Shown here: one piece after another, positions 44,182 to 56,176 of the stretch | Numbering within the stretch: position 1 is the first letter of the stretch | Layout of the letters: the number at the start of each line of letters is the position of its first letter | Assembly (NCBI GenBank): GCA_023159155.1 | Contig: JAJNNX010000038.1 | Span: 62,001-126,000, forward strand | Length of the DNA: 64,000 bases | Direction of reading: 5' to 3' | DNA from: Ustulina deusta | Lineage: Eukaryota; Ascomycota; Sordariomycetes; Xylariales; Xylariaceae | Translations under genes and position numbers: made by a program | Notes under the pieces: generated by a model | Database searches by the model: none | The model's input: the letters and a program-made list of their open reading frames with translations, nothing else | Told to the model about the DNA's origin: nothing

Positions 44182-46415
44182 AATTCCTGCCCACTGACAG
44201 ATATCTCCGCGTCCCCCATCCCCGCTGGCCACGTATCGGGATAGTGACAGCCTGGCCTGCGGTGTGACGTATCGTCGGGGGAGGGGAGGGGTTGGCACCA
44301 CCGACTGACTGACGCTACGCGTGTGGATGCATGCCGATTCCCATCGTCCCCAGGGATGGTACATTCGTCTGTCTGCAGTTAGGGGACTGGAGATTACCGA
44401 CAACCGGGTAGCCAAACCTCAGTCATCGCGGTCGTCTGGCACGTACCTTTTTTTTTTCGCCGAGGGGCATAGGCATAGGTCCCTCTACATTTGCCCAGTG
44501 TACCTCATTTTTTTCCTTCTTTTTCCGTGTCCCGTTCTAAATCTCTGTGCCCTCTTCTAATATATGTCCGCTACTATTGTTGCATCTACCTCCGACCTCG
44601 GCTGGGGGAGAAAGGCTCGGCTCAAACAACAGGTCTCTCTCGACTGTTGCCTGGTGCGATGGCCTTGCTTGTCAGTCAGGTGCGCTGCCTAACACAGGCC
44701 GGGTTCCGAACGTCTTTCCTGCAGCATGTTATTGCCCTGGCCATGCAAAGCGCCGTTACACTGTATTCCCGCCAACTGGCTCGCTATGTCGCTCTTCATG
44801 TGGGAGGATGGGTTGGTGTAAGGAGTGAGGCAGGGGTTAATATTCCGATCGAAACAGCGAGACGCGGGTCCATCTGTACGCTTCTCGGACCACTGACTGG
44901 CGGATGGACTCGTCCAAGTCGAGAATTCCCGCTTGGAAACTAATATTGACGCTTCGGTCTCCAGCAAGATCATTTCTCCGGTACAGGAGGGAACACCAGC
45001 CCATCTCCTCTCTCACATGCTTGTCTCAACGCACACGGGGCTATACCCCCTTCCCCCTCCCCCCTTTTTTTCTTTTTTTTTTTGCTTTCGCATTTGGAGT
45101 TGATTTGAGTTTGATGGTTGGTCATCATCGATGCAAAAGTAAAACATGAGGAAAAAAAGAAAAGAGAAGAAAAAAAGAAAAAAAAAGAAAAAAAAAAGAC
45201 AGAGAGAGAGAGAGAGAAAAAAAACAAGGAAAAGATCACATTAATATTCGGGGATGATAAATATTCCCCGATTGGTTGGCTATCTCTCAAATCTAGACCT
45301 TAGCACACACTCGGTCACACTCGCCGAGTTCCCATTACACATCGGATCGATGAAAACTTACGGTATAGAAAGAAACAATCAGCAGTCAGTCGAACAAGCC
45401 AAGGCATTTGGGTGGAAAGATAAAAAAAGAACAGCCACTGCTCTCTCCCCTTCCCTTCCTCTTCTTCTCCCCTTTTCCACGGTCGGCTCTGCCTCTACCC
45501 CTGTGTTGTTGTTGTTGTTGTTCTTGCTGTATGTCAGTTGTCCCGGTCTCGCCGCACCGACTCTCTGTTCTGTATTTTCTGCCTTTTTCTCGCGCTTTGC
45601 TCTTGTCCGTGTTGTTGCAGTCACCTCTCTTGGTCAACACAAGTATGTAATTTTTGGCTCCCACCTTGTCTGTCTCGCCATCTACCGATCCTTCCCCCCG
45701 TCTCCTATCCCTCTCCTATGTATGCCGCATGGCCGTTGGTAGCAGATAGGCGGCAATTTGATATTGGCCTTTCGCTACTGTCATGCAGTACGTCTTCCCG
45801 GGAGCGAGAGCGTTGGTTTGCTTCGAGCGTGGTGTCTGTGTTGTTGTTGTTCGTCCAAAGAGATTGTTGCAGGTCACCCTCAACCATGCATGTGTCCATG
45901 ACATGGGTTTGGATTCATCATTACACAATGACAAACGAGTGTGCGGTTTGCTTTTGAAAAGAGAAAAAACGCATTGCTGTTTGATGTTGAGAATAATACT
46001 GTATCCTCTCTTATAGTAATTTGCTTGAGATATTGTGTGAAGTACCTCTTGATTTGAATAATAAAGTCCTCGGCAATTGCTATCTCGATCACACGGGTCC
46101 CAATACCGAGACATGCTGTAGACATATGGCTTAGTCTAACTTATCTAGGTTAGTCTAGACTACGGATGCGACATACGGCCAGTGGAGCACTCAAGCCCCA
46201 AGCCCGAATAGTTACAGCCAATCATCAACCACAGATATAGACATGCAGCTAGTAGGTACTTTGGTACCTATCGACCTACATGTAGGTCAATTGCAATTGA
46301 TCAATTACCACCGCAACACCATCTTTCGTCGTAGGTGCCCATCGCCGACGCCGACTCCAAACTCACGTCACCCGTCCCCCATCAACACATCCGACCCCTC
46401 GTCATAGCGGCAGCC
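44182..46415. other. Intergenic region with purine and pyrimidine tracts
   Basis: About 2.2 kb, no supported gene. T- and C-rich tracts (44445-44530, 45050-45090) and a long purine tract (45145-45240, mainly A with GA repeats) dominate; a GTT microsatellite lies at 45504-45525. Long, low-complexity untranslated regions of the flanking genes are the likely content. Confidence 0.5.
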
Positions 46416-46892
46416 ATGGGTCACCTCAGCGCTTCTTCAGAAGGCCCAGCCAGTACGTACACCGCCCCCGACGACAGCATGCTCCCGAGATGAGACCAGC
46501 CAGCCAGACTGACCATGTAATGTCTCCTCCAGAGGCCACACGCGAGGAGATGCGCGAGGCCAAGCTGCCCCTAGCCTACCGCGACAGCTGCGCGAATCTC
46601 CTGATCCCCCTCAACCGCTGCCGCGTCGACACGTACTACCTGCCGTGGAAGTGCGAGGTGTGTCCCGATCCCACATGTGTTGTCCCCCCTCCCCTCCCGA
46701 TCCGCCCACCATTCATTCCCATGCCGTATTTTTTATTTTTATTTTTATTTTTCATATACCTAACCAGAACCCTCTCCCAACCACCAGGACGAGCGCCACA
46801 GCTACGAGAAGTGCCAATATGTCGAGTTCAAGAAGCGCGTGGCCAAGATGGACGAGTTGCGCGCCTCCAAGGACGGTGCGCGGAGTAATTGA
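46416..46892 (+). CDS. NADH:ubiquinone oxidoreductase subunit NDUFB7 (B18)
   Basis: Accessory subunit of mitochondrial complex I on the intermembrane-space side of the membrane arm; 88 aa. Exons 46416-46452, 46533-46657 and 46788-46892 (introns 80 and 130 nt), phases consistent. The twin C-x9-C (CHCH) signature is complete: first pair in CANLLIPLNRC, second in CEDERHSYEKC formed across the second intron. Such proteins are imported and oxidatively folded by Mia40. Start ATGGGTCAC encodes MGH, giving an N-myristoylation-type glycine as in orthologues. The length is normal for fungi. Highly conserved blocks (LPLAYRDSC, YYLPWKCE, EFKKRVAKMDELR) leave little doubt. Confidence 0.93.
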
Positions 46893-47768
46893 TTGATCAC
46901 CAACCCGTCCGCTCGGGCAATAGTACCTACCGGCCAATGCCCACGAAACGAATCGGACCATGTCGACCAAGAGTGAGAAAACAAGGACGGGAGAGACGGT
47001 GGTGGGTGGCCGTGTGTGTGTGTGTGCGCCGGCAGACCCGCGTTCGTCCGAGTGTCGAGCCCGAGGCAACCCCGTCCAGACCGAGCCGCCGCCGTGAAGT
47101 CGGGACAGATGCAGATCGAAACTGTACATATCTACCGTCTATCTTCTGTGACAGTCAATCCCATCAATGCTGAAACCCTGTTTCGACCACGGCCACTTTG
47201 GCGATGTCGTAGTGTCGAGTGTCATGGCGCAAGTGTTGATATTTAATATCACACCCGAGCCACGAGACTCGGTCATACTGGGCACGTTCGTTGGGTAATA
47301 TTGAGCTTAAGAACGAGAGGGAGAAAGGGAAACAAGGCCAAAACCCCGTTGCAATACCCAATCATTCCGGCGCCCCAATGATGTGTATCCAGCGTGTGAA
47401 ATCATCAATGGGACTAGACGTAGACGCGATGGGGTAAAATAATGCACCCCCCCCTTAACATCGCTTCGATTGAATCATAGATCCAGCATGAGTATCCAGC
47501 ACTTTGCAGGTTAAATATTGCCCGCAATACATACACACACAACCATATAAGCAAGGATATACGTATATATATACAATCTATATATATACTGTATATAGAC
47601 AAGTAGGTAAGCGCACGCTGGCTCAGCCTGACATGCTCACCAACTCACTGTGCCAACGACCCATGACAAACCCTCGTGCGAATTCCACTTCACAAGGCAA
47701 ACAGCAGCCGAGGCGAGACCCAATCCTAGGACCCCTAGTCCCAACGTCACAATACCCTGGGGGGTCCA
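46893..47768. other. Convergent intergenic region
   Basis: About 875 bases between the 3' ends of NDUFB7 (+) and the coilin-like gene (-). Contains TA-rich microsatellite sequence at 47555-47600. No gene seen. Confidence 0.5.
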
Positions 47769-50700
47769 CTAAACAACCCGCTTCCTCGCCCCCCGGTTTC
47801 TCGCCTTCCGGCGTTTCTTCACCCACCCATCGCCTCTGGGCAAACTGTCGGGTCCAGGGGTATAATTCCCATCGATCTCATCATCAGCATAGTTCTCGGC
47901 ATATGTCGGTTCCCCATCAGAGGAGAGCTCGATAACCTGACTGTTGGGGGGGATCGTGAAGGGTCTCCTTCTCGGCGGAGGGGAAATGGCTTCCGGAGTC
48001 CCCGCCCGAAACTGTGTTGAATATTCTCTCTTCACCTTGATGCTGCTGCCAGCCGGCGTTGGCGAAGATGCGTCCTCGTCAAGTTGTTCCTCGAGCCTGT
48101 GCATCGCATCTTCGTATTTCGTGTCCCGAGACAATCTCGACACATTTGGCTTCGACACAACGGAAGAGTCCCGCACCCTCGATGGGCTCTGGGTGCTGTG
48201 GGAAGTGGGAGCGGTACACCAGAGTGAACTGAGCGAAGAGAGGGATCCTGAATTAGGTGATGCTAACGGAGATGACCTCGTGACTTTATCTTCAACCGTT
48301 TTGTCGTTGTGGTTGGACATCACTCTTTGTCGAGTGGCAATGGGAGTCAAGGAACTGCGCGCTGATGGGGATGTGTTATATTCATGGTCGTAACCCTGAT
48401 GATCGATGTCATCAGTTGCATCGAATGGGTCTAGCACATGATCATCAACACCCATAGCGTAGTCGGGTTGTCGCCCACTGTGAATACTGCTGACCGAGGA
48501 GGGAATGGCTGCTGGGATTAGTGCGGCTTTGGGGTTTATGGTAATGACGCCCCTCTCCAAATCTTCTTCGAGGTATGGCTCGGATGATATGGGCAAAGGC
48601 GTAGAGCTCGAGGTGTCGGGTCGCGGTGACTCGCCTAATTCTATGCTTGAGGCAGCAGCCCAGTTACGAATCGGCGAATTACTACTCATCGCTCGACTAG
48701 TGGTTTCCTGAAGTTGTCGAGAAGGGCTGCTAATTTGAGAGGTGTCGGACATGGCCAAGTCAGTTGCTTGCCCGGCATGGTGGGATATTGAATGACTCGC
48801 GGTCTTCACGTCGGGCTCTACACTAGAATCACCCAGTCTCTCTTCCGGCAAACCAGTTGATTTAGGAGTCTCGCCGGGAGGAAAATTTCCTTCACTTGTG
48901 ATTTGTACCGGGTCGAGGTCACTAGGCCTTGTCGGACGATCTGGTTCCTGATGGTTGGATATGAGCGGTGCCATGGGTTCGGCATGATCTTTAGTACCAA
49001 GTGTTGTTTCGTCATCCAGCCCCACAAAACTAAGACATGGAGAATTGGGATCAAACTCGATCGTCGGGTTTAAAGGTTGCTGCAGGATCCTTGGATCTTT
49101 CATCTCAGCCTACAAAGCCTATGTTAGCAAAGATGAATGACAAGAGGAACTTTAAGATCATGAGCCCGACATTTCAAGGCACACGGTCGACAATTCTTGT
49201 TTCCTCCCTTGGCGTCAAGTATTGTATTTATGAGAGTACGTACCCAGGGAACGTTGCGGTATCCTTCATCCACACCAGCATCGTCATGATCATCATCTAC
49301 CTCGTCTTCTTCGCGCAAGTCTGGCACCTCAAACCGACCATATATTCGCTGACCTGTTCTGTGGTCGTACCGTTTCTCATTTTCGTCTAAGTGGCGGTCC
49401 CTCTTGGCCAGGCACACCTCGAGTGCCGCTGCATCAACCTTGACCACGATGGCAGCAACTCTGGAAAGCTGGGGCTGCCAACTAGTCGCTGAGGAGCATG
49501 TCCATTTGAGCCAGGTAATCACCATGCCCGCTTGGGCTTCCCCAGGTCTCAGAATGGGAAGTGCTGAGACATCTGCATAATCCAAGAGTCAATTGCATTG
49601 AACGAAGTAGGCAATTGAGTCGGGTCCCATAGGAGAAAATAGGAGAATATATAAGGCAAGATGCAACTCTATTTCAACGAAACCATTGGAGAGGATAAAG
49701 GAACTTTCGTACCTTTGGGGAGGGAGGGTAAATCGTCAAGATCGGTAGTTTGGCTAGTCTGGCTAGTCTTACTTGTCACGTCATTCCCGTGATCGTGACT
49801 TTTACTCTCGATATCGTCATAGTTAAGCGTGATATCGAACCCATTCGTGGTATCATCTTCTGCGTCATAAATACTGTCATACCCATCGTCTTCCAGCTTG
49901 TCCGAACGGTGGTGTTCCCTTTTCTTGTCGGGGTGGCTGTCATTATAGTAGTGGTTCTGATTTCGTTGTGCTCGCTTGCTTTGACCTCCACGTTTATTCC
50001 TCTTCGAAGCTGGAGGATATTGTTGTTGTGGATCCCATCTCTGCTGGAACGGAAACGGGGCTGGACTGAGTTCGATGTTGTCCTCACAGCACTCGACAGC
50101 TCGATAATTGATCTTGGGCTTCCAAGCATTAGGATCTTGCTCATCGTTAACTCTTAAAACTTCATCAGTAGTTGGCCGAGGCCGAGGGCTAACTGGTCGA
50201 TGTGCATTTTGTTGAGCGTCGGTTCTTAGTCGATCGCGTAATTTGTCTTCATCTTCCTTATTCTTTGGCTTACGAAAACCGAGCGCACCGAAGACCAGAC
50301 GACGGGTGGCCCCAAGGTCAACGCGACGTCTCTTTTGGCTTGCCGACTCCTCCTGATAATCACCGGGCGATTTGTTGACAGCCTCAACAACGGCCCCATT
50401 CACGTCATGCTGAGAAAGGGTGCCCTCTTCCTCGGTGCGTTTTCGTTTCACACGATCTACCTCTACCAAACTATGGTCAAGTGTTGCGGCCCCTGAAAGT
50501 CCGATTTCGATACCACCAGCTGCAATTGCATCTAGTAGTGCCTTTCGTTTGGCCTCGAAGAGAGCAGCTTCGTTATCAATAGCCTTGTCATCTCCATCTC
50601 CAATCGGAATGCACTCTGTCGTAGTAGCATTGATATCGTCAACACAATGTTCCTGCATCTTCCTCTTAGCTAATTTAGCCGCTCTTCGCCGGGCGTTGCG

Positions 50701-52707
50701 CCGTTTTGTGCTTTCCTTTCCTGCCCCAGGAGGGACCGGAATAGGTGCTGGATTCGTTTTAGTCGGTTTGGGAGAGGAAAGGCAAGGCTGTGCCATAGTC
50801 TGCGCTGCGTTGGCTTCCTTGGTAGTTATAACCTCATTACTGGGAGGTTCATTATCGGTTTCTCCTTCTGACTCCGAACTTGAATCGGTCCCTGTGCTTT
50901 CGCTGTCGGAAGTATCGTCTGAGGATTCGCTTGACTTGTTGGGCTCGTCGTCTCTTGCTGCTAGACTGCTGCGGCGAGTCACTTTTGATGGGTACTCTTC
51001 AGGACCACTACTGCTGTCGCTCGTATCACTTGCGGAACTGGAAGGGGAATGAACATCATTTGGCATCATTCTCCTAGGCTCTTCGCTAGGCTCTTCGTTA
51101 GAGTCATCGCTACTCTCCCAGTCTGAATCGTCAGAGTCGGCTGAACTAGATTGGGCCGACGAATGTTCACTAGACGAGCCTTCCTCGCTCGCATTATCGG
51201 ATTCGTCACTGCTCGTATTTGAATCGGAGCTGCTCCCACTGCTCGAAGTATCATCCTCCTCTTCCTCGCCAATCGGCTCATTTACAGGAGCCTTGAGGGT
51301 CACAGACGTCGCTTCATTGTTGGCATTGAGTTTACTGTTGTCGAAAGAAGCAGATATCGCTGCCATATGTGCCAGTCCTTTCCCAGATGTGATGGTACCT
51401 GGAGGGAAGCCGGCACGATCTAGAAAACACCAGAATTAGCAATGCCTTAACCAGAGGTTCCTGACTGAAGGGAGAGTAAATGTGTTCACCAACCATATTT
51501 CCGCCAAAGGCTGTTATTATCGCTCTCATATTCATCATTATTAGAATCATCAACTGGTGATTGCTCTTGGAACTTCCGCTTCCGCGTTGAAGGGCTACTA
51601 GCAATTCCGCAAGCAGAAACCGAATTAATCTGTACTCGCGATTGCTCTAAGTCCCGGCATGGATTACTGCACCCTGGCTTCCAGGCGAGGACAGCCTCTT
51701 GCGACATCTGGGGATTAAACCCTTCGGATAGCACGGTATACGTTGTTTTGACATTGCCCTGAGAGACGAACAGGACCTTCTCGCATAAGTCTATAGGGGC
51801 CGTTGGGAACGCAGTGCGCAAAGCGGTCAACTTATCGAGAATATCGAGGCTCATCACCTGCACCTTGGGTCGGTCATGTCCTTCCAGAGCAGCATTTTCG
51901 AGAGCTAGCTCACGTGCTTCTTGGTCTAAATCTTCGTCTTCTTGATTTTCCCTGGCGTCTTTCTCACCTTCGTCACCAGTATCTTCCTCCTCTTCCTCTT
52001 CCTCTCCATCCTCGAGACATGACCCATTAATCGAGTCACTCATGCTACTCAGATCAACATCATTATCGAGAAAGTCAGTGTCATCAGAATCGGAGTCTCT
52101 ATTGCCGAAATCGCCAATGATCGCTCGCTCGTCTCCGTGTGGTTCACCATTGGCCAGCAGGAGGGGGGGGTCGGTTTCCGTTTCGGGATCACCATCGAAG
52201 TCGTGGCCGTCTTGCTGTGTATATGCGAGTCTAGCTCGCTTTAGCGGAGGGATGTAAATGTTCGGACGGCCGGTAGTTGTCTTGAGGTGAGGTCGGCCGA
52301 AAGGGATACCATCAATCAAGTGCCTTCCATCGGAGGAAATCTGGTGACGACCACTGATGCGTCGCCGGCGGTGATCATCTCGATCAAGGGATCGAATGCT
52401 ACGACAGTCAGCTATGGGAACCAACGGTGAATTCGTTGACTCACAAGACTCGGTCATCGGCCTTCAGCACACTCCGAACGGATTGGTAGTGCAGGCATTC
52501 GAAATCGACACCGTCGCTGTCGTGCAGTTCGACTACGTAGTCTTCGAGACCCCAATGGTCGCTCTCCAGTGGCACCTGGTTGTTGAGCTGTTCGAGCAGC
52601 TTTGATATGGTGGGGTTGCTGTCGAGGTGCACATGCCACATGAGTCGAAGTTCAGGAAGCCCATTGCGACGCACGACGAGCCTCAGACGCATGTCTTGGT
52701 CAGCCAT
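47769..52707 (-). CDS. Coilin-like nuclear protein, very large
   Basis: Predicted 1514-aa protein, five exons on the minus strand: 52707-52445, 52398-51494, 51419-49713, 49572-49244 and 49109-47769 (introns 46, 74, 140, 134 nt). Phase is kept at all four junctions. Residues 1-90 resemble the coilin N-terminal ubiquitin-like domain: RLRLVVRRNGLPELRL, PLESDHWGLEDYVVEL, LHYQSVRSVLKADDRV. A conserved GRHQISSDGRHLIDGIPFGR block follows. Next are long Asp/Glu- and Ser-rich tracts, basic clusters (KRKRTEEEG; SKRNKRGGQSKRAQRNQ), and the block WKPKINYRAVECCEDNIELSP. The fourth exon gives a predicted folded region (ALPILRPGEAQAGMVITWLK to RIYGRFEVPDL) in the place where coilin has a tudor-like fold. 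The tail is basic (KKRRKARNRGARKRVV). Coilin organises Cajal bodies in animals and plants; the fungal role is not established. Family assignment is by the N-terminal pattern only. Confidence 0.8.
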
Positions 52708-53453
52708 GTTGACGGCACTGTCGGCCGGTCATTGGCAACGCTGTAGACGGGGTCACGCAGAACAGGAGCTGCATGAAGCTGACCCGGAGGCCTGAAGGGA
52801 GGGTACGGTTCGGCTATGGTCAATGGACGACGAACACCGGGCACAGGTGATTATCGACTGTAGTAAACCACTGATCTACCTAGGATTGCGGTTGAGAACA
52901 AGTAGAGGGGGTAGAAGAGTGCCGAGAGAAAGGATAAGAAGGAAAGAAACAGAGGGGAAGGGGAAGAAATCAAAAGAATACCAGTAGCGTGTAGTGTAAG
53001 TATTAATCAAGAGAGTTGTACACTCCCTAGTAGGTATGTCACCGCGACGGGAGGTTTTAAGATGAGATGAGGATCCGTCAAAAGTCAACAAGGTACGGAG
53101 TACTACCAAGGTTCTGAACCCGACCTTATCGATTTGAATTATTTGATGGAGCTAGGAGTGGGTTCTGGCCTAGTAGGTGGGTAGGTGGGGTGATTGTAAC
53201 AATCTACGTACCTAAGAGATAGGTTTTACCATCCTGAATCGGAATGGGAATCTAACCTGAGCCATGCCGCTTTTAGCCTGAGCCCAGCCTGAGAAGGACC
53301 CGCTTTTGCATAACCCAAGATGAAACAAACTTGCATAATTTCTAATAGACGCTTTACTATAACTAGGTAGGTACCTACCTACTAGGTACACTCAAAAATA
53401 GGACCGTTTTAAAATCAAACGGATTTTAGTATGCACCACAGGACCGTACTACT

Positions 53454-53479
53454 CGAGCGACTTCCTAGGAAGTCGCTCG
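53454..53479. repeat. Perfect 26-bp palindrome
   Basis: Bases 53454-53479 read identically on both strands, centred on CCTAGG. No loop separates the arms. It lies just upstream of the palindromic repeat array. Confidence 0.9.
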
Positions 53480-53530
53480 GTCTCCGGCCAGAGGCCAAAG
53501 TGGGCCGAGTGGTCAAAGGCGCCCGACACC

Positions 53531-53800
53531 GTACTGGTACGGGGTTTAGTCCGTACCAATCTAGCCTGTACCAGTTCAAGGACGTACTAGTACAGGGCTT
53601 ACGGCTGTACTGGTTCGAATATCGTACCAGTCCGTGGTCCCAACCTGTACTGGTCCAAGCTTGTACTAGTACAGCTGCATCTGTACTGGTTCGCATGTCG
53701 TACTAGTCCGTGGTCTGAACCCGTACTGGTCCGTCCGTACCGGTCCCAGTCCGAACTGGTCGGCGGTCGTACTAGTACAGGATCCCTCTCGTACTGGTGC
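53531..53800. repeat. Array of palindrome-like GTACTRGTNC motifs
   Basis: Copies of GTACTGGTNC, GTACTAGTNC, GTACCAGTNC or GTACCGGTCC start at 53531, 53568, 53584, 53607, 53624, 53647, 53663, 53683, 53700, 53723, 53737, 53769 and 53791, with weaker ones at 53552 and 53753. GTACTAGTAC (53584, 53663, 53769) is an exact palindrome. Spacing is 14-23 nt, often alternating short and long. The spacers differ from one another, so this is not a simple tandem duplication. Confidence 0.85.
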
Positions 53801-54532
53801 GTATTCCATGCTATTCGTTGAGAACATGCACTTGCACTACGACTCCGTCTCCGTTACGTGATGTCAGTCATTACGCACCCTTTGGGGCTTCATTCCACTG
53901 CACGCAGTCGTTGACAACTCCCTTGTCGGGTATACACCCATGACCTTTGGTCATTGACACTCACGTGTGGAGGAGATGAAGCCCTCTAGGCCTCACGGCT
54001 TGGAGACGTTCCACTTTTACACTCCGTGTTGACTCGAAGGTAGGAACCTTCTCAGACAAGGGTCATATTGCTTTCTTTTGAAAGACGTTTCCCATCCTCT
54101 GGAAGTACACTCTACATAGGAGGGACTTCGGCCCTCTCTAACGGATCTAGGGATCCTAAGGTAGCTGAAAGTAGTCCAGCTATCAGAAGGACTTCTGATT
54201 CCCTTTTATAATTTCTATTTATGCTGGACCACTGGACCAATATAACGTATTCAGTACTGTGGGCTACACTGTAGGCTACACTGTATGACGAAAGGATAGA
54301 GTCTAAGTCATTTGATTGGAGAGAAAGTGAGGGACGGAACGGCCAATCAGCACAGCGTGAGGCGTGTTTAAATGAGAAGTGGAGTAGGTACGGAACAGGA
54401 ATGCGGGGCATTTTATGGGGACCATGTCCAAAACATTCTTCTGTATCATTGATGCTTCTTTTTGGATAAACGCGACCGAAGGCAAGAGCGTCTCAAGAGC
54501 CATTGGAGAGAGGATCGACCACGATAGAGGCC

Positions 54533-55123
54533 ATGGCTTTGCAGCAACCACAACCTGATTTCAACGCAGTGCGAACGAAGTTTGAAGAACTAGGGGAGCA
54601 GTTCGCATTATGCATGAATCTACCAGCGGTAGATCGAGGACAACAGATCTTGGATCGTTTGGATCGCATGATGGAGGAGGTGCGACAAGTCCACATTCGA
54701 TTAGGGACAATGGAGACGCGGAGTGCGGCTCGGTAAGTGGAAACCAGACGTCATGGTTTCTTTTCTTCTCTTTCTTTGTACGGAGTGCAAGACTAATATG
54801 AAGTGGAACGAAATAGGGACTCGAACGCGTTTGCGCGTGTGTTGAACAGTCGACAGCGGAAGCCGGAAGATCTATTGCAACCATTTCGGGCGTTGGATAC
54901 GAACGAAGAGATTGTTTTATTTCCTAGGACCGTGAGGGAGATGACATCGTTATCTGGTAAGAGTTTCGAAACGGAGTAGAGACAAGAGAAGGGCCTAATC
55001 TGTTGAGTAGTTGAGACGGTGACGGACATTCTACAGTTGCTAGGAGAGTCGACGCAGGGGAACGTGACGCAGAAGAGCCGACGGTTGAAGTTGTTTACCG
55101 GAGTCGTCACGTTGGATGTGTAA
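54533..55123 (+). CDS. Small conserved fungal protein of unknown function
   Basis: 150 aa, exons 54533-54732, 54817-54956 and 55011-55123 (introns 84 and 54 nt, GTAAG donors, consistent phase). The N-terminal half is helical (MALQQPQPDFNAVRTKFEEL; ILDRLDRMMEEVRQVHIRLG) and looks coiled-coil. The middle contains NAFARVLNSRQRKPEDLLQP followed by FRALDTNEEI and FPRTVREMTSL, and the C-terminus is another short helix pair ending in LKLFTGVVTLDV. This arrangement recalls a family of hypothetical proteins common, in many copies, in filamentous fungi. No function is known to me. It sits alone in a repeat-rich stretch. Confidence 0.75.
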
Positions 55124-56176
55124 CGGGCCCTGGGGGACAGGAAGGGAGTGTCACACCTGTGCGCTAATGTTCTGTATTCTTCTCGTTTTCGATAGTCTAT
55201 ATGCGTATCTTCTTTTCACCCATGAGAATGTCCACCGCCGGATATTATGAACATCTTGTGATGCTTTGTGACAGCTTACTGTCAGGTCAGGGAATTGAAC
55301 AGGCGACCTGCAGGTGTGGCAGGTGCGCGGCTGAGGCTGGTGGAGGCTGGTGCATGTGCGGCAGCCAGCGCAGGCGCGGGGCAGCCCCTACAGCTGTTCG
55401 CAGGTGGTGTGGCATGGGTGGCTCAGGGACCAATCAGGAGACCGATCGCTGCAGTGACTAGAACAGGACTAGCGCGTATGTCTAAAAATAGCTAGAATTT
55501 CTTAATTGGGACGGCCTAATCGGGTTATAGTAATTTTTTTCCCATACTTTTTTGGCGACCATATCAGACCTTACATTTCTTTCTCATTTCATTCGTAAAA
55601 AACGAAGGCATTGAAGCGATCTCTACCTAGGTAGTATATAATTTAGAAATAACTTAAGAGTAGATAGTATGCATCGTCTTGATTTGCTAGAAAAGGCGAG
55701 AAAACTGGGATATGGATGGAAGAATCTTCACCTTAGGTAGGTAATAGACGGACGGGTAACCTTCGAAGTTCCGTTTTAAGAGAAATTGGTATCAACCGTT
55801 TGTACTAATGGGCTCCGTTTCACGCTGCATATCTTAATGCATAGAAATGTACAGAAATGCATACAGGCGGTTCTAAGTAGCCACTCGACTGGTTTCTGGC
55901 TGAGCCGAGCCTGAGCAAAAGCGGCAAGGGCGCTAAGCCCAATTAGTCGCGGGCTGGGATATTGGTAAAACCTAGAACCTAGGTCCCTAAATCCAGCTCC
56001 ATAAAAATTTCTTATCAACTTTTGTTTTTTTAAACAATTCGACAATCCCAGAGACGGAATACCTACATCACGGTTGATCAACATTGAAGCGCCCCGCCAT
56101 CTTGACATTCTCTTTTCGACCATCAACCGAGTGTGTTAGGCTGGCACGGACATTTTCTCGACTTGTGATTGCGAAA
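55124..56176. other. Intergenic region
   Basis: About 1.05 kb. A GC-rich segment (55290-55450) interrupts AT-rich sequence. No gene supported. The end is the Rpa43 promoter and leader. Confidence 0.5.

Larger units (their letters stand above)
52708..54532. other. Repeat-rich intergenic region
   Basis: Contains the coilin-like promoter (to about 53100), an 18-bp TAGGTAGGTACCTACCTA palindrome (53364-53381), a 26-bp palindrome (53454-53479), a tRNA-like D-arm (about 53500-53525) and the GTACTRGTNC array (53531-53800). 53800-54500 shows no gene. Confidence 0.6.

Noticed and set aside
45118..45303. Lys/Glu-rich frame in the purine tract
   Set aside because: Direct translation of an A/G low-complexity tract; no codon signal.
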